Shown piece after piece: positions 63,591 to 64,000 of a stretch of 64,000 nt of DNA. Source of the DNA: Eudromia elegans (lineage: Eukaryota > Chordata > Aves > Tinamiformes > Tinamidae); assembly GCA_003342815.1 (NCBI GenBank), contig PTEX01000032.1:2281665-2345664 (forward strand), written 5' to 3'. Numbering within the stretch: the first letter of the stretch is position 1; each line of letters starts with the position of its first letter. Below the pieces are notes generated by a model, which was not told where the DNA came from, searched no databases, and was given only the letters and a program-made list of their open reading frames with translations. A program made the position numbers and the translations under genes.

Positions 63591-64000
63591 GAGTGAAAAA
63601 GTTACGTTTTTCTGGCAAGTTAATTTTATATTTAAGTTCTGTAGAGTTTTTCTGCCTATGTATTAAAAGGTAAAGGAATGCAGTTCAATGTATATTTAAT
63701 TAATATTTTTAAAAAATCATTAAGCATCTTAAATGAATCCCTGATGTCACTCGCACAGTTGTCACTCGCACAGTCTTAAAGAACCCAGATAAGACATTTT
63801 TAAAGAAATGAGCAATCAGTTTGCAAAATACAAGTGACGATGCTGCAATCGTACAGATACATAGGAAAAATAATATATATAAACAGTGTACTGTGTACAT
63901 AGCCTAAGCTAAACACAGTATAATGTAAGGTTAACTTTGTTTAGCAGTTTAAAATGGGAAAGTATTAATGGTCCATTTCTAGCTTTAAACTCTTGTTTTT
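63591..64000 (-). other. FMR1: FMR1 intron 2, partial
   Basis: AT-rich intron sequence running off the window edge. A short tandem duplication, GTCACTCGCACAGT, occurs at 63746-63773. Exon 2 (53 bp in mammals) is not present before the end of the window. Confidence 0.6.

Noticed and set aside
63380..64000. Search for FMR1 exon 2
   Set aside because: No splice-bounded 53-bp segment encoding the expected Tudor-domain residues was found. It must lie beyond the right edge.

Overview
The window is vertebrate nuclear DNA, almost certainly from a bird. It is AT-rich and intron-dominated, and it carries several copies of the avian LINE CR1, recognisable by their 3' ends and reverse-transcriptase segments. 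The only long translations come from short exons bounded by GT-AG splice sites. I see no bacterial-type operons, no tRNA or rRNA and no CRISPR.

The right quarter (about 46.6-63.4 kb, minus strand) is the fragile X gene FMR1, from exon 3 (human numbering) to the stop codon and 3' UTR. Thirteen coding exons are visible and all join in phase. They encode the second Tudor/Agenet repeat, KH0, KH1, KH2, the nuclear export signal, the SDWSL phosphosite region, the RGG box and the C-terminus. Exons 1 and 2 lie beyond position 64000. I find no counterpart of human exons 11 and 12 between exons 10 and 13. The flanking exons still join in frame, which predicts a protein of about 565 residues with a shortened KH2 variable loop.

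The middle (about 33.2-42.8 kb, minus strand) holds a small multi-exon gene directly downstream of FMR1 in the same orientation. It has a membrane segment, a six-cysteine P-type (trefoil) domain, a second membrane segment and a basic/acidic cytoplasmic tail. Position, orientation and domain order identify it as the bird FMR1NB (FMR1 neighbour). The last three coding junctions are phase-perfect. The first exon and the boundary upstream of the trefoil exon are uncertain. A CR1 copy of about 1.3 kb with a decayed RT reading frame sits antisense in one of its introns.

The left half (1 to about 32.5 kb) has no gene I can support. It is AT-rich intergenic DNA with a CR1 copy interrupted by a 520-N assembly gap, a small GC-rich island near 5.6-5.8 kb that I cannot classify, a few short tandem repeats, and one stretch near 16.6-17.2 kb that looks like a possible distal regulatory element. 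The two genes show the conserved FMR1-FMR1NB order known from mammals. I see no previously undescribed multi-gene system. The most interesting points are the loss of FMR1 exons 11/12, the 105-nt intron 8 with a 39-nt homopolymer, and the bird FMR1NB gene model.
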